A stretch of DNA of 64,000 bases from Pseudobutyrivibrio xylanivorans DSM 14809 (GCF_900141825.1 NZ_FQYQ01000005.1:125408-189407); one strand, 5' to 3'; shown: positions 44,561 to 54,454, counted from the first letter of the stretch. Notes: generated by a model not told the origin, from the sequence alone. Made by a program: numbers and translations.

Positions 44561-47002
44561 CTATTCTGCTTCTGAATCGTCATTGTTGTTGGCGTCATTT
44601 GTGATTATACCATCTTGTTCCCCAAACAAAAAATCTCTCAATTCTGTCATTCCGTTAGTAAATGAATCTACCGAGTATAGGTTTACTACTATAATTTTAC
44701 CAACAGTATCCCCTACTTCCTCTTTTTGTAGAACACATTTTTTATCCATATAGCTATCGTAAACAAAAATTACAAATGCTAAACGATAAATTTTTTCATT
44801 GAAGGCTCCCCGTAAGTGCATTTTGAATTGATTTTTTAAACTTTTTAGGTTGCCCTCCAAATAACTATTGGATCTATAATATTTTACATCAAAAGCCCTG
44901 CTTCCTTGTTCATCAGCATAATCAGCTATACAATACTTTAATCCATATTCATCAAGATATAATTCCTTTTCACTCACTAATTCATTGTGCGGTACAACAT
45001 TTAAATACCAGCTTTTCATCAGTATCCCTGCAAAAAATTCTATTGATAGATTTGATAAAGAAAAACATTTTACAAGCAATCGATATGCATTAGATTCTTC
45101 CTTATATTTATCTTCCTTAGAAATAGGTAAATATGACATGACCTCAGCACAAAAGTCACTTATTGTTTTACCCAGATTTCCTGCGAAAAGTACTATTAAC
45201 CTATATAATTCATTAAGCTGCCTTTTTTCTTTGTTTTTTAATGCAAATCCATATTTTTCAAAAACAGATATTATTTGCTGTAAGTCATTTTCTAAAGATG
45301 TTTCGATTAATGAACTGTTCCCCATCATATAATCAGTAGCTGGTAATTCTGTTTTACCGGATGCTGACATATCTGAGGAAATTGGTGTGATAGGAGTGAT
45401 AGGTCCATCCGGTCCTTTAGGTTCATTTGTTTCATTAGATTCCTCCGAACCCCCTAGATTATTCACCATTGTCTCGATTATTTCTTGTCTATCGGCTTCT
45501 GAAAGCATCCTACAAATAATATTTGCATCTTGCTTAGGTAAAAATGCGTCAAGTTCCTCACGCATATCTTCCACTGATATAGTTGTTATAGTCTCATCGC
45601 GTTCATAATAATCAATAAAATAATAACCGTATTTTAATGAAATATCCTGATATAGATTTTCTGAATCATCATATTTCTGGGCTAATGCATTTTCTAATTT
45701 TTCTATAGCATTGTAGTATTTTAGAAGCTCTTTATGATAATAATTATAATCAGATATATCTTCTTCGCATAAATACAGTTCTTTATATTTTCCCCTGGCT
45801 ATATTTACAATACTGTTTACAAAAGCTCTTTTAATTCCTCTTGCCTCTATAGCTTTTATCTTTAGAAAGGTATCATATATAGTATTCTCATATATAATTT
45901 CCTCTTCTGGTATAGGATTCATCAATACATCAGCAATATCATTAAGCTCCGATAAATATGCCAGACGCATGTATAACTTATGATTATACAAATCGGCTCC
46001 AACAGAATTCATCTCCAATTGATTATGCTTTTCCTCGTTATTATCCTGCTGAGAGAGTAACCCAACCATCTCGAAATTCAAACCACCAACAAGTATCGAA
46101 TTACTATACTTTGATAATAACAGCGGTTTTATATCGCATAAAATTTGATTTACGCTATCAGAATCTAACTTATCCAGTTCATCAATTACTAATACTACTC
46201 TTTTTCCAGCGTTATATAATTTTTCTAATTGTTCCAATAAACGATATTCTATTGTCTCATCATCATATAATGTTTCAAGTGTCCGATTGTACTCATTCTG
46301 TTTAAGAGAAACTTTTTCTTTATTAATTGTAAAATCTAATGTGAGATTAAGAGCCACGCTTATAATTCCCAAGATAAAAAAAGCTTGTAGTCTTCTATCC
46401 TCATCAGGAATACGAGTCAGTGCTAGTAATACTGCTAACTCAGCCCATTTTGATAAATCGGCCACTACGTTTAACGCACTCTCAAAGTTTATACTTTTCT
46501 TTTTCGAATTTTGAATTAGAATATTACTACTTTCCTTGACATCGTAGAAAGTAGATATATAAAGATTCTTTAGGCTATTATCCTCTTTATCGTCCTTATT
46601 TTTTCTAATAGCAAATATACGTTTTTTCTTGTCTTCTTCTTTCTCATTTCGGCCAACAGCCACATAAAGCTCTCGAATAATTTTACGTAAGAAATCTGCA
46701 AAGTTCTTATAATTTGAAGTATTAAACTTTACAACTACTATTTCTTTATCATCAATATGACAATCAGAAAATATGTAATCAACAAATACTGATTTTCCTG
46801 TTCCTCTGAAACCAGATACCAAGGCGCAAAATGGAATATCAGTATCAAGCATATTTAGTATTGCTTCCTTCTTGTTTATGAGTTCCTCATTAAACAATTC
46901 TGCTTCTGCTATTCCATCGACTTCATTATTTGCAATCTTTTTTATGAAATCGGTGTTTAGCAGCATACCAGCTCCTAAATCCTCAATATAATCCTTCTCC
47001 AT
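44561..47002 (-). CDS. Large KAP-like P-loop NTPase
   Basis: 813 residues, not a housekeeping protein I can name. Walker A GFRGTGKS is near residue 64 and Walker B VVLVIDELDKLD near 271. One or two hydrophobic segments lie between them (about 185-225, FFILGIISVALNLTLDF), the hallmark of KAP-family NTPases with membrane helices inside the P-loop domain. A Pro/Thr-rich linker (about 545-575, GPDGPITPITPIS) leads to a helical C-terminal domain of about 230 residues. KAP NTPases are associated with mobile and defence loci. The gene is more AT-rich than its neighbours and stands next to an Rpn-family gene, suggesting horizontal gain. Function unknown. Confidence 0.65.
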   Translation of the reverse strand: MEKDYIEDLGAGMLLNTDFIKKIANNEVDGIAEAELFNEELINKKEAILNMLDTDIPFCALVSGFRGTGKSVFVDYIFSDCHIDDKEIVVVKFNTSNYKNFADFLRKIIRELYVAVGRNEKEEDKKKRIFAIRKNKDDKEDNSLKNLYISTFYDVKESSNILIQNSKKKSINFESALNVVADLSKWAELAVLLALTRIPDEDRRLQAFFILGIISVALNLTLDFTINKEKVSLKQNEYNRTLETLYDDETIEYRLLEQLEKLYNAGKRVVLVIDELDKLDSDSVNQILCDIKPLLLSKYSNSILVGGLNFEMVGLLSQQDNNEEKHNQLEMNSVGADLYNHKLYMRLAYLSELNDIADVLMNPIPEEEIIYENTIYDTFLKIKAIEARGIKRAFVNSIVNIARGKYKELYLCEEDISDYNYYHKELLKYYNAIEKLENALAQKYDDSENLYQDISLKYGYYFIDYYERDETITTISVEDMREELDAFLPKQDANIICRMLSEADRQEIIETMVNNLGGSEESNETNEPKGPDGPITPITPISSDMSASGKTELPATDYMMGNSSLIETSLENDLQQIISVFEKYGFALKNKEKRQLNELYRLIVLFAGNLGKTISDFCAEVMSYLPISKEDKYKEESNAYRLLVKCFSLSNLSIEFFAGILMKSWYLNVVPHNELVSEKELYLDEYGLKYCIADYADEQGSRAFDVKYYRSNSYLEGNLKSLKNQFKMHLRGAFNEKIYRLAFVIFVYDSYMDKKCVLQKEEVGDTVGKIIVVNLYSVDSFTNGMTELRDFLFGEQDGIITNDANNNDDSEAE

Positions 47003-47065
47003 TTTGTACTTCTCCCTTTAAACCAAATTAAATTGTACATCCGCTTTATATTCTACCACAAATAA

Positions 47066-47096
47066 AAAAGCTTGAGGTATTAATTCTCAAGCTTTT
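47066..47096. terminator. Hairpin between Rpn-family and NTPase genes
   Basis: AAAAGCTTGAG/CTCAAGCTTTT with T/A runs on both sides; it ends the Rpn-family transcript on the minus strand, so the NTPase gene needs its own promoter. Confidence 0.8.
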
Positions 47097-47152
47097 AGGA
47101 AAAAACAAATATAAATCATAGTGAATTCTACATAGATACTCTAATAAATCTT

Positions 47153-48085
47153 TTAAGGCTTCACCATCTTAATCATAGATTCAGCCTTATCTATAATTTC
47201 AACTGCGACACCACTTTCAAGTATCGATTCCTTACTTTCTCCTGCCACAAGACGAGCAAATACATCTGAAACTAGGTCTACACCTTTAGCTTCGCTCTCT
47301 TTTTTCATATCTTCAACTGCTTTACACATATCGTACTCACCGTCCTTACTCTTTCGTGGTAACTTTAATGATGCAAACTCTCTCATAAGTTCTGCTGTTT
47401 CTTGGTTAATGTGTGAGAATTCCGCATCAGACTGAATTAATCTAGTCATCTTAGTTTTATCATTTCTAGTATTAAGAAGCAAGAATAACTCTCTTAATTC
47501 TGTTTTGTAATCAGGGAATCCCTCAGCATCAATTATCGAAAACAGGTTAATATCATAATCATTAATATACTTTGCCAGTTCTGAATCTACTTCTATGAGC
47601 ATTTCACTTAAAGAAGTAGGTGCATCCCAAGGCTTAGCTCCCCAATATAAAGTAACTGTGATAACAGGCATAAGTCTATCACTTTTTGTGAATCCTGAAA
47701 GAAAATCAATTGTCGAACATTTCCCCTCATTCCTATTATAATCAGCCATCTCTTCAACTTGTTTAAGGTATGCTAATGAATCATAAACCATATCTCTAAC
47801 AGGCATTGCATAGTGAATGTCGGTCTGATTTTCAATTCCAAGCAACGCATAATAGCAATGCTCATTTCTCATAACAACTACTTTCTTAATAATATCCCTA
47901 ATCTTCTGATTTGATTTCGTTTTACCATTAGATGCTGGAATAACAGAAAGCATTGAAGAATCTACTTCTTCAAGTGTGGACCAATCTATGACCTGCTTTC
48001 CTCCGTAGATAAAACCATTGAAGAAATCCGCAAATCTTCTAGGATTTCTCATGTACTTCTTTGTTGCAATATCTTTCCTTGCCAT
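47153..48085 (-). CDS. Rpn family / PD-(D/E)XK nuclease family protein
   Basis: A 310-residue protein typical of the multicopy Clostridia family labelled 'Rpn family recombination-promoting nuclease/putative transposase'. The N-terminus (MARKDIATKKYMRNPRRFAD, then FFNGFIYGGKQVI), YYALLGIENQTDIHYAMPVR (PD-(D/E)XK core with the GIENQ motif) and VITVTLYWGAKPWD are characteristic. Relatives promote DNA cleavage and RecA-independent recombination. The C-terminal segment is helical. No terminal repeats of a transposon are visible around it. Confidence 0.8.
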   Translation of the reverse strand: MARKDIATKKYMRNPRRFADFFNGFIYGGKQVIDWSTLEEVDSSMLSVIPASNGKTKSNQKIRDIIKKVVVMRNEHCYYALLGIENQTDIHYAMPVRDMVYDSLAYLKQVEEMADYNRNEGKCSTIDFLSGFTKSDRLMPVITVTLYWGAKPWDAPTSLSEMLIEVDSELAKYINDYDINLFSIIDAEGFPDYKTELRELFLLLNTRNDKTKMTRLIQSDAEFSHINQETAELMREFASLKLPRKSKDGEYDMCKAVEDMKKESEAKGVDLVSDVFARLVAGESKESILESGVAVEIIDKAESMIKMVKP

Positions 48086-48332
48086 TTATATCTCTTTTCT
48101 AGTAGAACATATATAGTTGAGAAATATTAATAATCTCTCAATCTATATAATTACTATAGCACGCCATACTCGAACATACAATCTATTAATGTTCGATTTT
48201 TTGTTCTATTTTATATACATATCCACACATGCTCACTTTAAACACTTCACAAATCTGATATTTCTTGCATGAATCTAATATCCTCACATATAATTTTGTG
48301 CGTATTATTTTCATTAGAGGAGGTAATGTAAA

Positions 48333-49610
48333 ATGAAACGTAAACTTATGTCACTAGTCCTTGGAACCGTTCTGACTGTCAGCGGACTGTTAATGAATGT
48401 TTCCATGGCAAACGCAGCAAGTGCCTGGAATGGCACACATGAAGGTATGGCTTTCGACTACCACGATAGCAATCAGTTTGAAATGTCTAGTTGGTCAAAT
48501 GGGGGGATGTTCAACTGCACATGGTCACCAAACAATGTTGCTTTCCAGAACGGTCAAATGAAGCTTACCATCGACAGAAATGGTTCTGGCTACACTGGCG
48601 GTGAATACCGTACTAAGAAGTACTATGGATATGGTCTTTATCAGGTAAACATGAAGCCTATCAAAAACTCAGGCGTTGTATCTTCATTCTTCACCTACAC
48701 TGGTGAAAGTGATGGAACAAAATGGGATGAGATTGATATCGAATTCCTTGGATATGACACAACAAAGGTTCAGTTTAACTACTATACTAATGGTCAGGGC
48801 AACCATGAATATCTTTACAATTTAGGTTTTGATGCATCTCAGAGCTTCCATACATATGGCTTTGACTGGAATCAGGGTAGCATCACCTGGTATGTAGATG
48901 GTAAGGCTGTTTATACTGCAACATCCAATATCCCAGATACTCCTGGAAAAATTATGATGAATGTATGGCCTGGAACTGGTGTTGACAACTGGCTCAGACC
49001 TTATGATGGAAGAACTGGAATCAGCGCTTATTACGACTGGGCTTCATGGGATGCTCACGATAATAGCTCTAGCAACTCAGGCTATGGAAATTCTGGCAAT
49101 AATGGTGGTTCACAGGCTCAGCCTGCTCCATCTTGGCAGCCATCTCAGCCTGCTCCATCTCAGTCTTCTAGTGCAATGTTTGATAGCTCAAAAGCATATA
49201 AAATAATTAACTACGGAAGTTCTCAGTCACTTGATGTTCAGGGAAATCGCCGTGACAACGGTACTAATATTCTTCAGTATCCATTCAGAGGAAATGCAAA
49301 TCAGAAGTGGTACTTCCAGAAGGAAGGAGATTATTATGTAATCAAGTCTGCTTCTACTGGAAAAGCTCTTACTGTTCAGGATTCTGCAAACTGGGATGGT
49401 GCAAATGTACATCAGTGGGACTACTACGGCAGCAACAGCCAAAAGTGGGAAATCTATCCTTCAGCAAACAATACATACAAAATCATCAACCACAACAGCG
49501 GCAAGTGCCTAAACATTTCTTATGGCAGCAACGATGCCAATGCAAATGTAGAGCAGTATAAAGACTGCGGCAGCAATTACGAGATGTGGTGGATTGATGT
49601 AGCAAATTAG
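48333..49610 (+). CDS. Secreted GH16 lichenase with C-terminal ricin-type domain
   Basis: 425 residues. A signal peptide (about 1-31, ending ANA) is followed by a GH16 jelly roll with the catalytic [10 protein letters not shown] near residue 133 (nucleophile and acid/base Glu) and VQFNYYTNG, typical of beta-1,3-1,4-glucanases of the LicB type. A Ser/Gly/Pro/Gln linker (about 245-285) and a ricin beta-trefoil (CBM13-like) with NQKWYF, SQKWEI and YEMWWI (QxW-like) follow. It hydrolyses mixed-linkage glucans of cereal walls outside the cell. SD GAGGAGG precedes the ATG. Confidence 0.93.
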   Translation: MKRKLMSLVLGTVLTVSGLLMNVSMANAASAWNGTHEGMAFDYHDSNQFEMSSWSNGGMFNCTWSPNNVAFQNGQMKLTIDRNGSGYTGGEYRTKKYYGYGLYQVNMKPIKNSGVVSSFFTYTGESDGTKWDEIDIEFLGYDTTKVQFNYYTNGQGNHEYLYNLGFDASQSFHTYGFDWNQGSITWYVDGKAVYTATSNIPDTPGKIMMNVWPGTGVDNWLRPYDGRTGISAYYDWASWDAHDNSSSNSGYGNSGNNGGSQAQPAPSWQPSQPAPSQSSSAMFDSSKAYKIINYGSSQSLDVQGNRRDNGTNILQYPFRGNANQKWYFQKEGDYYVIKSASTGKALTVQDSANWDGANVHQWDYYGSNSQKWEIYPSANNTYKIINHNSGKCLNISYGSNDANANVEQYKDCGSNYEMWWIDVAN

Positions 49611-49624
49611 GATTTCACAAAAAC

Positions 49625-49648
49625 AGGAGCAACCTTGCGGTTGCTCCT
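49625..49648. terminator. Bidirectional terminator after the GH16 gene
   Basis: AGGAGCAACC/GGTTGCTCCT with a four-base loop, then TATTTTAT. Confidence 0.88.
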
Positions 49649-49677
49649 TATTTTATCTAGGCTTACCTAAAAATCTC

Positions 49678-50514
49678 TTAATTTGTCTTCTTTAATGGAA
49701 TCCAGATGTAGCTTACAGTATCCTCTGGTTTTTCTGCAGGTGGGCAATACACCTCAAGTGAATAATTGCCTGCCAGCTCATATCCCTTAAGAGTTGGAAG
49801 CCATTCAGACCAAATCTGAGTATTCACACTCTGCAAGCTTTCTGGAAGCTTCCCAACACACTTAAACTCTGCCCAAAGACCTGCCGGAATAACTGTAGTA
49901 GCGCATCCTTCTGGAACGTCATGCCATGGCTTGTACTCGTCAGCAATCCAATAATCAAAGTCCTTGCCATCCATATCAAGGCAAATTCCGAATCTGCCCT
50001 TAAGTCCCTTTGTATCTACCATCCACTCATCCCAAAACTTTGGGATCTCCTGATAGCTTGAATCTGAGTTAAATCCGCGCTTAACTCCCATAACTGTAAA
50101 CTGTGCCTTTTCAACAATTCGATAATCTAACATTTTACCGCCCTCCAAAGATATTTTTATATGCAATGGAGCAAATGATTTGAGAGGTGCTCCTGGCTCC
50201 CTGGCCTTCGATGGAGCAATTCCATGAAAGCGTTGGAATGCTTTTGCAAAACTGTCCGGTGAATCATAACCATATTTCAAAGCCACATCAATTACCTTTG
50301 CATCAGTGCTTGATAGCTCCTGCGCTGCTAAGGTCATTCGTCTGGCTCTGACATACTCACCAACTGACATTCCACACATTGCACCAAAGATTCTCTGATA
50401 GTAGAAAGATGACAATGCAGCAACTCCAGCGATATCTTCAATCTCCAAAGGACTGGCCAGATTCTCCTCTATGAAATTGATTGATTTCTGAAATTCTTCC
50501 ACCCAACTTTGCAC
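49678..50514 (-). CDS. AraC family regulator with GyrI-like effector domain
   Basis: A 278-residue protein. Two helix-turn-helix motifs occupy the first 105 residues (LEIEDIAGVAALSSFYYQRI; VIDVALKYGYDSPDSFAKAF). The C-terminal part (from about 125, YRIVEKAQFTVMGVKRGF) is a GyrI-like small-molecule-binding domain as in Rob/SoxS-type multidrug regulators. Start codon is GTG at 50514. It is convergent with GH16 and probably responds to a hydrophobic effector; targets are not evident. Confidence 0.88.
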   Translation of the reverse strand: MQSWVEEFQKSINFIEENLASPLEIEDIAGVAALSSFYYQRIFGAMCGMSVGEYVRARRMTLAAQELSSTDAKVIDVALKYGYDSPDSFAKAFQRFHGIAPSKAREPGAPLKSFAPLHIKISLEGGKMLDYRIVEKAQFTVMGVKRGFNSDSSYQEIPKFWDEWMVDTKGLKGRFGICLDMDGKDFDYWIADEYKPWHDVPEGCATTVIPAGLWAEFKCVGKLPESLQSVNTQIWSEWLPTLKGYELAGNYSLEVYCPPAEKPEDTVSYIWIPLKKTN

Positions 50515-50613
50515 TATTCATTACCTCTCTTTGTTTCTCTCACATTGCTCCTTTAGTATAGTCTCGGGTGGTTTTCTGTTCCCGACATTATGTGCGCACC
50601 TGTGACGGGTCTG

Positions 50614-51456
50614 TTATTTTGCGATAAACTCCATTTCCTTTCCAATGACAATTGCTTTGGAATCGTGACCATGGCCTATCTCTTTTGTCATGGCCACTGG
50701 AAGAGTATCACTTATATGCATTTTCAAAAGATCATAAACTGAGTATTCAAGATTTTCCTTCTCATAGCTGGTAAAGGTACCAAGCAATACTCCAGCTAAC
50801 TGCTCAAAAACTCCTATCTGCTCCAACTGATTGAACAAAGTAGCTATCTGTCCTGAACCTCCGCCATAGGCTTCCAATAATAGGATTTTTCCTTTTAGGT
50901 CAGGCCAGTATTTTGTTCCTGCAAGCTTTGTGAAACATCTGATATTTCCACCTACAACTACACCTTTCATTTGGGTGCCTTGGAGGAATTTGTATTGGAG
51001 GTTGAATAGTTCTTCTGTAGTTCCAGCCAGATAATTCCTGAATCTCTCCTGCTGAAATTCTGCCTCAGAATATACCATGTTCTTTACTTGATAGAGGACA
51101 GATGACTTTCCTGTCATGGTATAGATTGCATTGATTACTGTTGTCAAATCACTGTAGCCCCAAAAGGTCTTATTGGAATTTGCTATAATATCAAAATCAA
51201 GATACTTCAAAACTCCATTAGCCAAATCACCACCTGATATATCATAAATAGCATCTATAGAATCATCCTTATAAAAGCTCATCAGGTCTGAGGCTCTCTC
51301 CTCATCTGTGCCGCTGAACTCATCTTTAGTAGCCACTATGTGCTCTGCAAGTGCAGTCTGCACTCCCATGTCATTCAGTACCTGCACCAGCTCATCCACC
51401 TGTGGTGTCCATTCTTTATTATGCCCATTCGAGCAGGCTGCTAGTCCAACTTCCAT
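50614..51456 (-). CDS. S66 peptidase family protein, LD-carboxypeptidase/MccF-like (copy 1)
   Basis: About 280 residues of the S66 serine peptidase fold. The catalytic Ser is in FWGYSDLTTVIN near residue 102, Glu in ILLLEAYGG and His in EIGHGHDSKA. The family contains LD-carboxypeptidase A (peptidoglycan recycling) and MccF, which cleaves microcin C-type toxins. No signal peptide is present, so it is cytoplasmic and MccF-like detoxification is as likely as wall recycling. The ATG at 51456 is preceded by GGAGGAG, so I prefer it to the frame start at 51471. Array C begins just upstream. Confidence 0.82.
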   Translation of the reverse strand: MEVGLAACSNGHNKEWTPQVDELVQVLNDMGVQTALAEHIVATKDEFSGTDEERASDLMSFYKDDSIDAIYDISGGDLANGVLKYLDFDIIANSNKTFWGYSDLTTVINAIYTMTGKSSVLYQVKNMVYSEAEFQQERFRNYLAGTTEELFNLQYKFLQGTQMKGVVVGGNIRCFTKLAGTKYWPDLKGKILLLEAYGGGSGQIATLFNQLEQIGVFEQLAGVLLGTFTSYEKENLEYSVYDLLKMHISDTLPVAMTKEIGHGHDSKAIVIGKEMEFIAK

Positions 51457-51476
51457 ATTTTTCTCCTCCACGGTGT

Positions 51477-51798
51477 TTACGGAATTTTCTTGATTACTGT
51501 TTCATTTTATGTAGTTGAAAAAATTATAATTACCAATTTACGGAAAGGACAGCTATAACACTTACTTTTTACGTAGTTCATTCTTAATAATAGGCTACTA
51601 AAGCATATACTAAGTCTATAAATTACGGAAAATCTCACTATGAACAAACCATTTTCCGTAAGTATCCTAACTTTCAATAACAAATTTAAATATTTGCTAC
51701 GTAAAATATGAAGCCTATCAATAATATTTCCGTAAAAGAGTTAAATCTACCAATTTGCCCTACGTAAAAAAACTTCAACTCAATGATTTTTTCCGTAA
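51477..51798. repeat. Mirror-symmetric array C: five TTACGGAA/CTACGTAA units
   Basis: Ten boxes. Left half: TTACGGAA at 51477, 51538, 51623 and TTATGTAG/TTACGTAG at 51507, 51569. Right half: TTCCGTAA at 51654, 51728, 51791 and CTACGTAA at 51697, 51760. Five units of 38-39 bp result. Centre-to-centre distances are 30, 31, 31, 54, 31, 43, 31, 32, 31. Four of the five mirror pairs are centred within 1 bp of 51637. Intervening DNA is not repeated. The array fills the gap between the GNAT stop (51838) and the S66 ribosome binding site. Confidence 0.85.
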
Positions 51799-51837
51799 TC
51801 ACTCAACAATCAAATGATTCTTTCAATAGATTGTCTT

Positions 51838-52308
51838 TTATTTCAAAACAAACTCTATCTCATCTAATTTGTCTGTGATTTGATTTACATTGCCTGATGG
51901 AACAAAACCATTTCTTCTATACAGTCTCTCTGCACCATCATTGTTTTCTAGAATCCACAAGGTTGGAGCAAGCCCCTTCTTTTGAATCTTAGAAATAACA
52001 TAATACAAAAGCTGACTTCCATAGCCTTTATTCTGTAACTCAGGTAAAACGTATAGGTCTTCTATCAGACTTCCTGTCACTGAAACAACAGCCACCGGTT
52101 CATCATCCATCAGCATATAAAACTCACTGCCATCAGCTATCTTCTTTACTATATATTCTTTCTGATGCTTAACATCATGCATTGCAATAAACTCTTCAGT
52201 ACAAAAACTGCGGTGCGATTTCTGCCAAGAAATAGAATGGATTCTGGCAGCAGCTTCCACATTGTCCTCATTTACTTCAGTCACTATATATTTTGTAGTA
52301 TCAACCAC
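51838..52308 (-). CDS. GNAT family N-acetyltransferase
   Basis: A 156-residue acetyltransferase. The acetyl-CoA loop is LPELQNKGYGSQLLYYVI near residue 95, and NGAERLYRRNGFVPSG is the usual C-terminal strand-helix. Substrate unknown. It starts with GTG at 52308, with GGAGG upstream. 13 bp separate it from the TauE/SafE gene on the same strand, so the two are probably cotranscribed. Confidence 0.88.
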   Translation of the reverse strand: MVDTTKYIVTEVNEDNVEAAARIHSISWQKSHRSFCTEEFIAMHDVKHQKEYIVKKIADGSEFYMLMDDEPVAVVSVTGSLIEDLYVLPELQNKGYGSQLLYYVISKIQKKGLAPTLWILENNDGAERLYRRNGFVPSGNVNQITDKLDEIEFVLK

Positions 52309-52321
52309 CGAGAAATCCTCC

Positions 52322-53038
52322 CTACAAATTTCTAAACACCAGCACAGCGCCAGATATAGCCAAAAGAATAATTACAAGTTTCTTTACCACTTTTTCATCT
52401 AACACTTCTGAGCTTTTCATTCCTGCGAACAAGCCTATAAGCATCACTGGAAGCAACATAGCAGACTGTCGTAAAGACTCTAAAGTAATTACTCCAACCA
52501 GACTGTAGACAACAATTCTAAATATATTCTCTACTATAAAAACTGCGCTGATATTTGCCTTAAATTCGGTGCTTGATTCTGTAACTCTTCCCACATAGGC
52601 AGCAAGTAACGCACCTATTCCAAACAATCCACACAGCAGGCCTGATAACAACCCAATTATCCCCAATAAAAGTTTAGATTTTCTGGCTTTTATCAGCTGA
52701 TACTCGCGAAGAAGCATTTCAACTGCAATCAGCACCACGACGATTCCAAAGAAAATCTTTAGAGCTCTAACATCTGCATTCTTCAAAAGAATTGCTCCTG
52801 GTATGCTTCCTGCTAAGACCAGCAATGCCAGTGGAATAAATACTCTTTTATTCAGCTGCTTTCGATTTTTAAAAACCAATATGAGATTAGATGGGAAGCC
52901 GAGTAATAGCTCCACTGGAGAAATATTTACATTGGCCTCGCCAAATCCCAGGATAGTTGTAAAAACTAACGTATTTGCGAATCCACAAAGACCTTTTATA
53001 AAGAATGCTACAAATGTAGCAAGTGCCCACAATATCAA
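52322..53038 (-). CDS. TauE/SafE family membrane permease
   Basis: A 238-residue membrane protein with about eight hydrophobic segments and the two-fold repeat of TauE/SafE (FIKGLCGFANTLVFT and GLLSGLLCGLFGIGALLAAY). Family members export or import sulfonates and other organic anions. The start codon is TTG (53038) with AAGGGA upstream. Substrate unknown. Confidence 0.88.
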   Translation of the reverse strand: MILWALATFVAFFIKGLCGFANTLVFTTILGFGEANVNISPVELLLGFPSNLILVFKNRKQLNKRVFIPLALLVLAGSIPGAILLKNADVRALKIFFGIVVVLIAVEMLLREYQLIKARKSKLLLGIIGLLSGLLCGLFGIGALLAAYVGRVTESSTEFKANISAVFIVENIFRIVVYSLVGVITLESLRQSAMLLPVMLIGLFAGMKSSEVLDEKVVKKLVIILLAISGAVLVFRNL

Positions 53039-53078
53039 CTCAATTTCCCTTTTCTTCTAGCAAAACTAATATGTAAAC

Positions 53079-53555
53079 CTAATCCTTTTTGTTATTATTA
53101 GGCAGCAAAACATCCTTTATCAAATATTTTGCTATGGCAACTACTGGAACAACAAAAATCATTCCGAAAATGCCAAACAAACCGCCGCCAACTATCATGG
53201 CTATAAGCATAAACACGCCAGAGATTCCAAAGCTGTCTCCAAACAACTTAGGCTTGATGAATAAGCCATCGATTATCTGAAGAACCACCGTAAAACCAAG
53301 GAACCACAGTGCCTGCTTAACATCAGAAATCGCCAGTACAACTCCACCAATTATAGCGCCCACAACTGGTCCGAAATTAGGCACAAGATTAGTGACTCCC
53401 ATCAAAATGGAAATAGCAATCTTCCAAGGCATTTCCATAAAGTACATAAAAACGAAATTTGCTGCTCCGATAATGATGCCATCAATAATAGAGTACTTTA
53501 GATACTTAACTATGATTCCAATAATATTTTTTATATGAGTTAATAAATTTTCCAT
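53079..53555 (-). CDS. Short AI-2E family transporter homologue, C-terminal half only
   Basis: 158 residues matching only the second half of AI-2E (UPF0118/PerM) transporters, which are usually 340-400 residues. It contains MGVTNLVPNFGPVVGAIIGG, FIKPKLFGDSFGIS and IAMIVGGGLFGIFGM, the most conserved part of the family. The missing N-terminal half is not upstream, where the aldo/keto reductase gene ends 10 bp away, and the RBS is weak. It may be a 5'-truncated remnant or a functional short form. Confidence 0.7.
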   Translation of the reverse strand: MENLLTHIKNIIGIIVKYLKYSIIDGIIIGAANFVFMYFMEMPWKIAISILMGVTNLVPNFGPVVGAIIGGVVLAISDVKQALWFLGFTVVLQIIDGLFIKPKLFGDSFGISGVFMLIAMIVGGGLFGIFGMIFVVPVVAIAKYLIKDVLLPNNNKKD

Positions 53556-53564
53556 ATCAATCTT

Positions 53565-54419
53565 CTACTTATCATCTGGTCCATGACCACTGTTTCCGTA
53601 AGGTTCAATTGCATCGATAACAGCCATATCCTCAGCGCTGAGTTCAAAATCAAATACCTTCGAATTTTCTACTATTCGTGACGGTGTAGTAGATTTTGGA
53701 AGTGGCACAATATCATGCTGCATTTCCCAGCGCAAGATTATCTGTGCTACTGTCTTACCATACTTAGCTGCCAGTTTTTCCAGCACAGTATGATTCAGCG
53801 ATTTTCCTCTTCCAAGTGGACTCCAAGCCTCAACTAAAATGCCTTTGTTCTGACAATAGTCCACTGTTTCCTTTTGAAGGAATCCTGGATTGATTTCTAT
53901 CTGATTTACCGCAGGCATTACTTCCATGTCAATGATAGTATCAAGATGATGTGTAAGGAAATTTGATACACCGATAGCTCTTACTCTGCCAGACTTATAG
54001 ATTTCTGTCATTGCCTTCCAGGTAGCACGATTAGTGTTTTCCCAATCATCATCAAAAGCATATGAGGCAGGCCAATGAACAAGATACAAATCTAGATAAT
54101 CTAATTCGATTTCCTCCATTGTCTTTTCAAAAGCTTTTAATGTCTTCTCATATCCAAGCTCTGTCTTCCAGGCTTTGCTGGTAACAAAGATATCTTCACG
54201 CTTAAGGTCATGAGAATTAATATAATCATTTATTGCCCTTCCCACAGGCTTCTCGTTCTCATAAAATGCAGCTGTATCGATATGTCGATAGCCTGCATCA
54301 AGAGCAGACTTCACTGAATTATATGCCTCATCCAAGTCTTTGATTTTGTAAGTTCCATAACCTAAGCAAGGAATGGATGTATTGTTATTAAGTTTAATTC
54401 TACTATCTAAACTATTCAT
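53565..54419 (-). CDS. Aldo/keto reductase
   Basis: About 284 residues, a single TIM barrel. Catalytic tetrad: Asp/Tyr in GYRHIDTAAFYENEKPVG, Lys in FVTSKAWKTELG and His in LDLYLVHWPASY. The NADPH-binding end is VPLPKSTTPSRIVEN. It reduces carbonyl compounds; 2,5-diketo-gluconate reductase-like members are closest. The ATG at 54419 follows GGGGG; the frame is open seven codons further. Confidence 0.93.
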   Translation of the reverse strand: MNSLDSRIKLNNNTSIPCLGYGTYKIKDLDEAYNSVKSALDAGYRHIDTAAFYENEKPVGRAINDYINSHDLKREDIFVTSKAWKTELGYEKTLKAFEKTMEEIELDYLDLYLVHWPASYAFDDDWENTNRATWKAMTEIYKSGRVRAIGVSNFLTHHLDTIIDMEVMPAVNQIEINPGFLQKETVDYCQNKGILVEAWSPLGRGKSLNHTVLEKLAAKYGKTVAQIILRWEMQHDIVPLPKSTTPSRIVENSKVFDFELSAEDMAVIDAIEPYGNSGHGPDDK

Positions 54420-54454
54420 AAAGACCCCCTTTTTTGCCAATAATAAGCTGATTA

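Noticed and set aside
47153..48085. Complete transposon encoding a transposase
   Set aside because: The Rpn-family label 'putative transposase' is misleading; no terminal inverted repeats or target duplication are visible around the gene.
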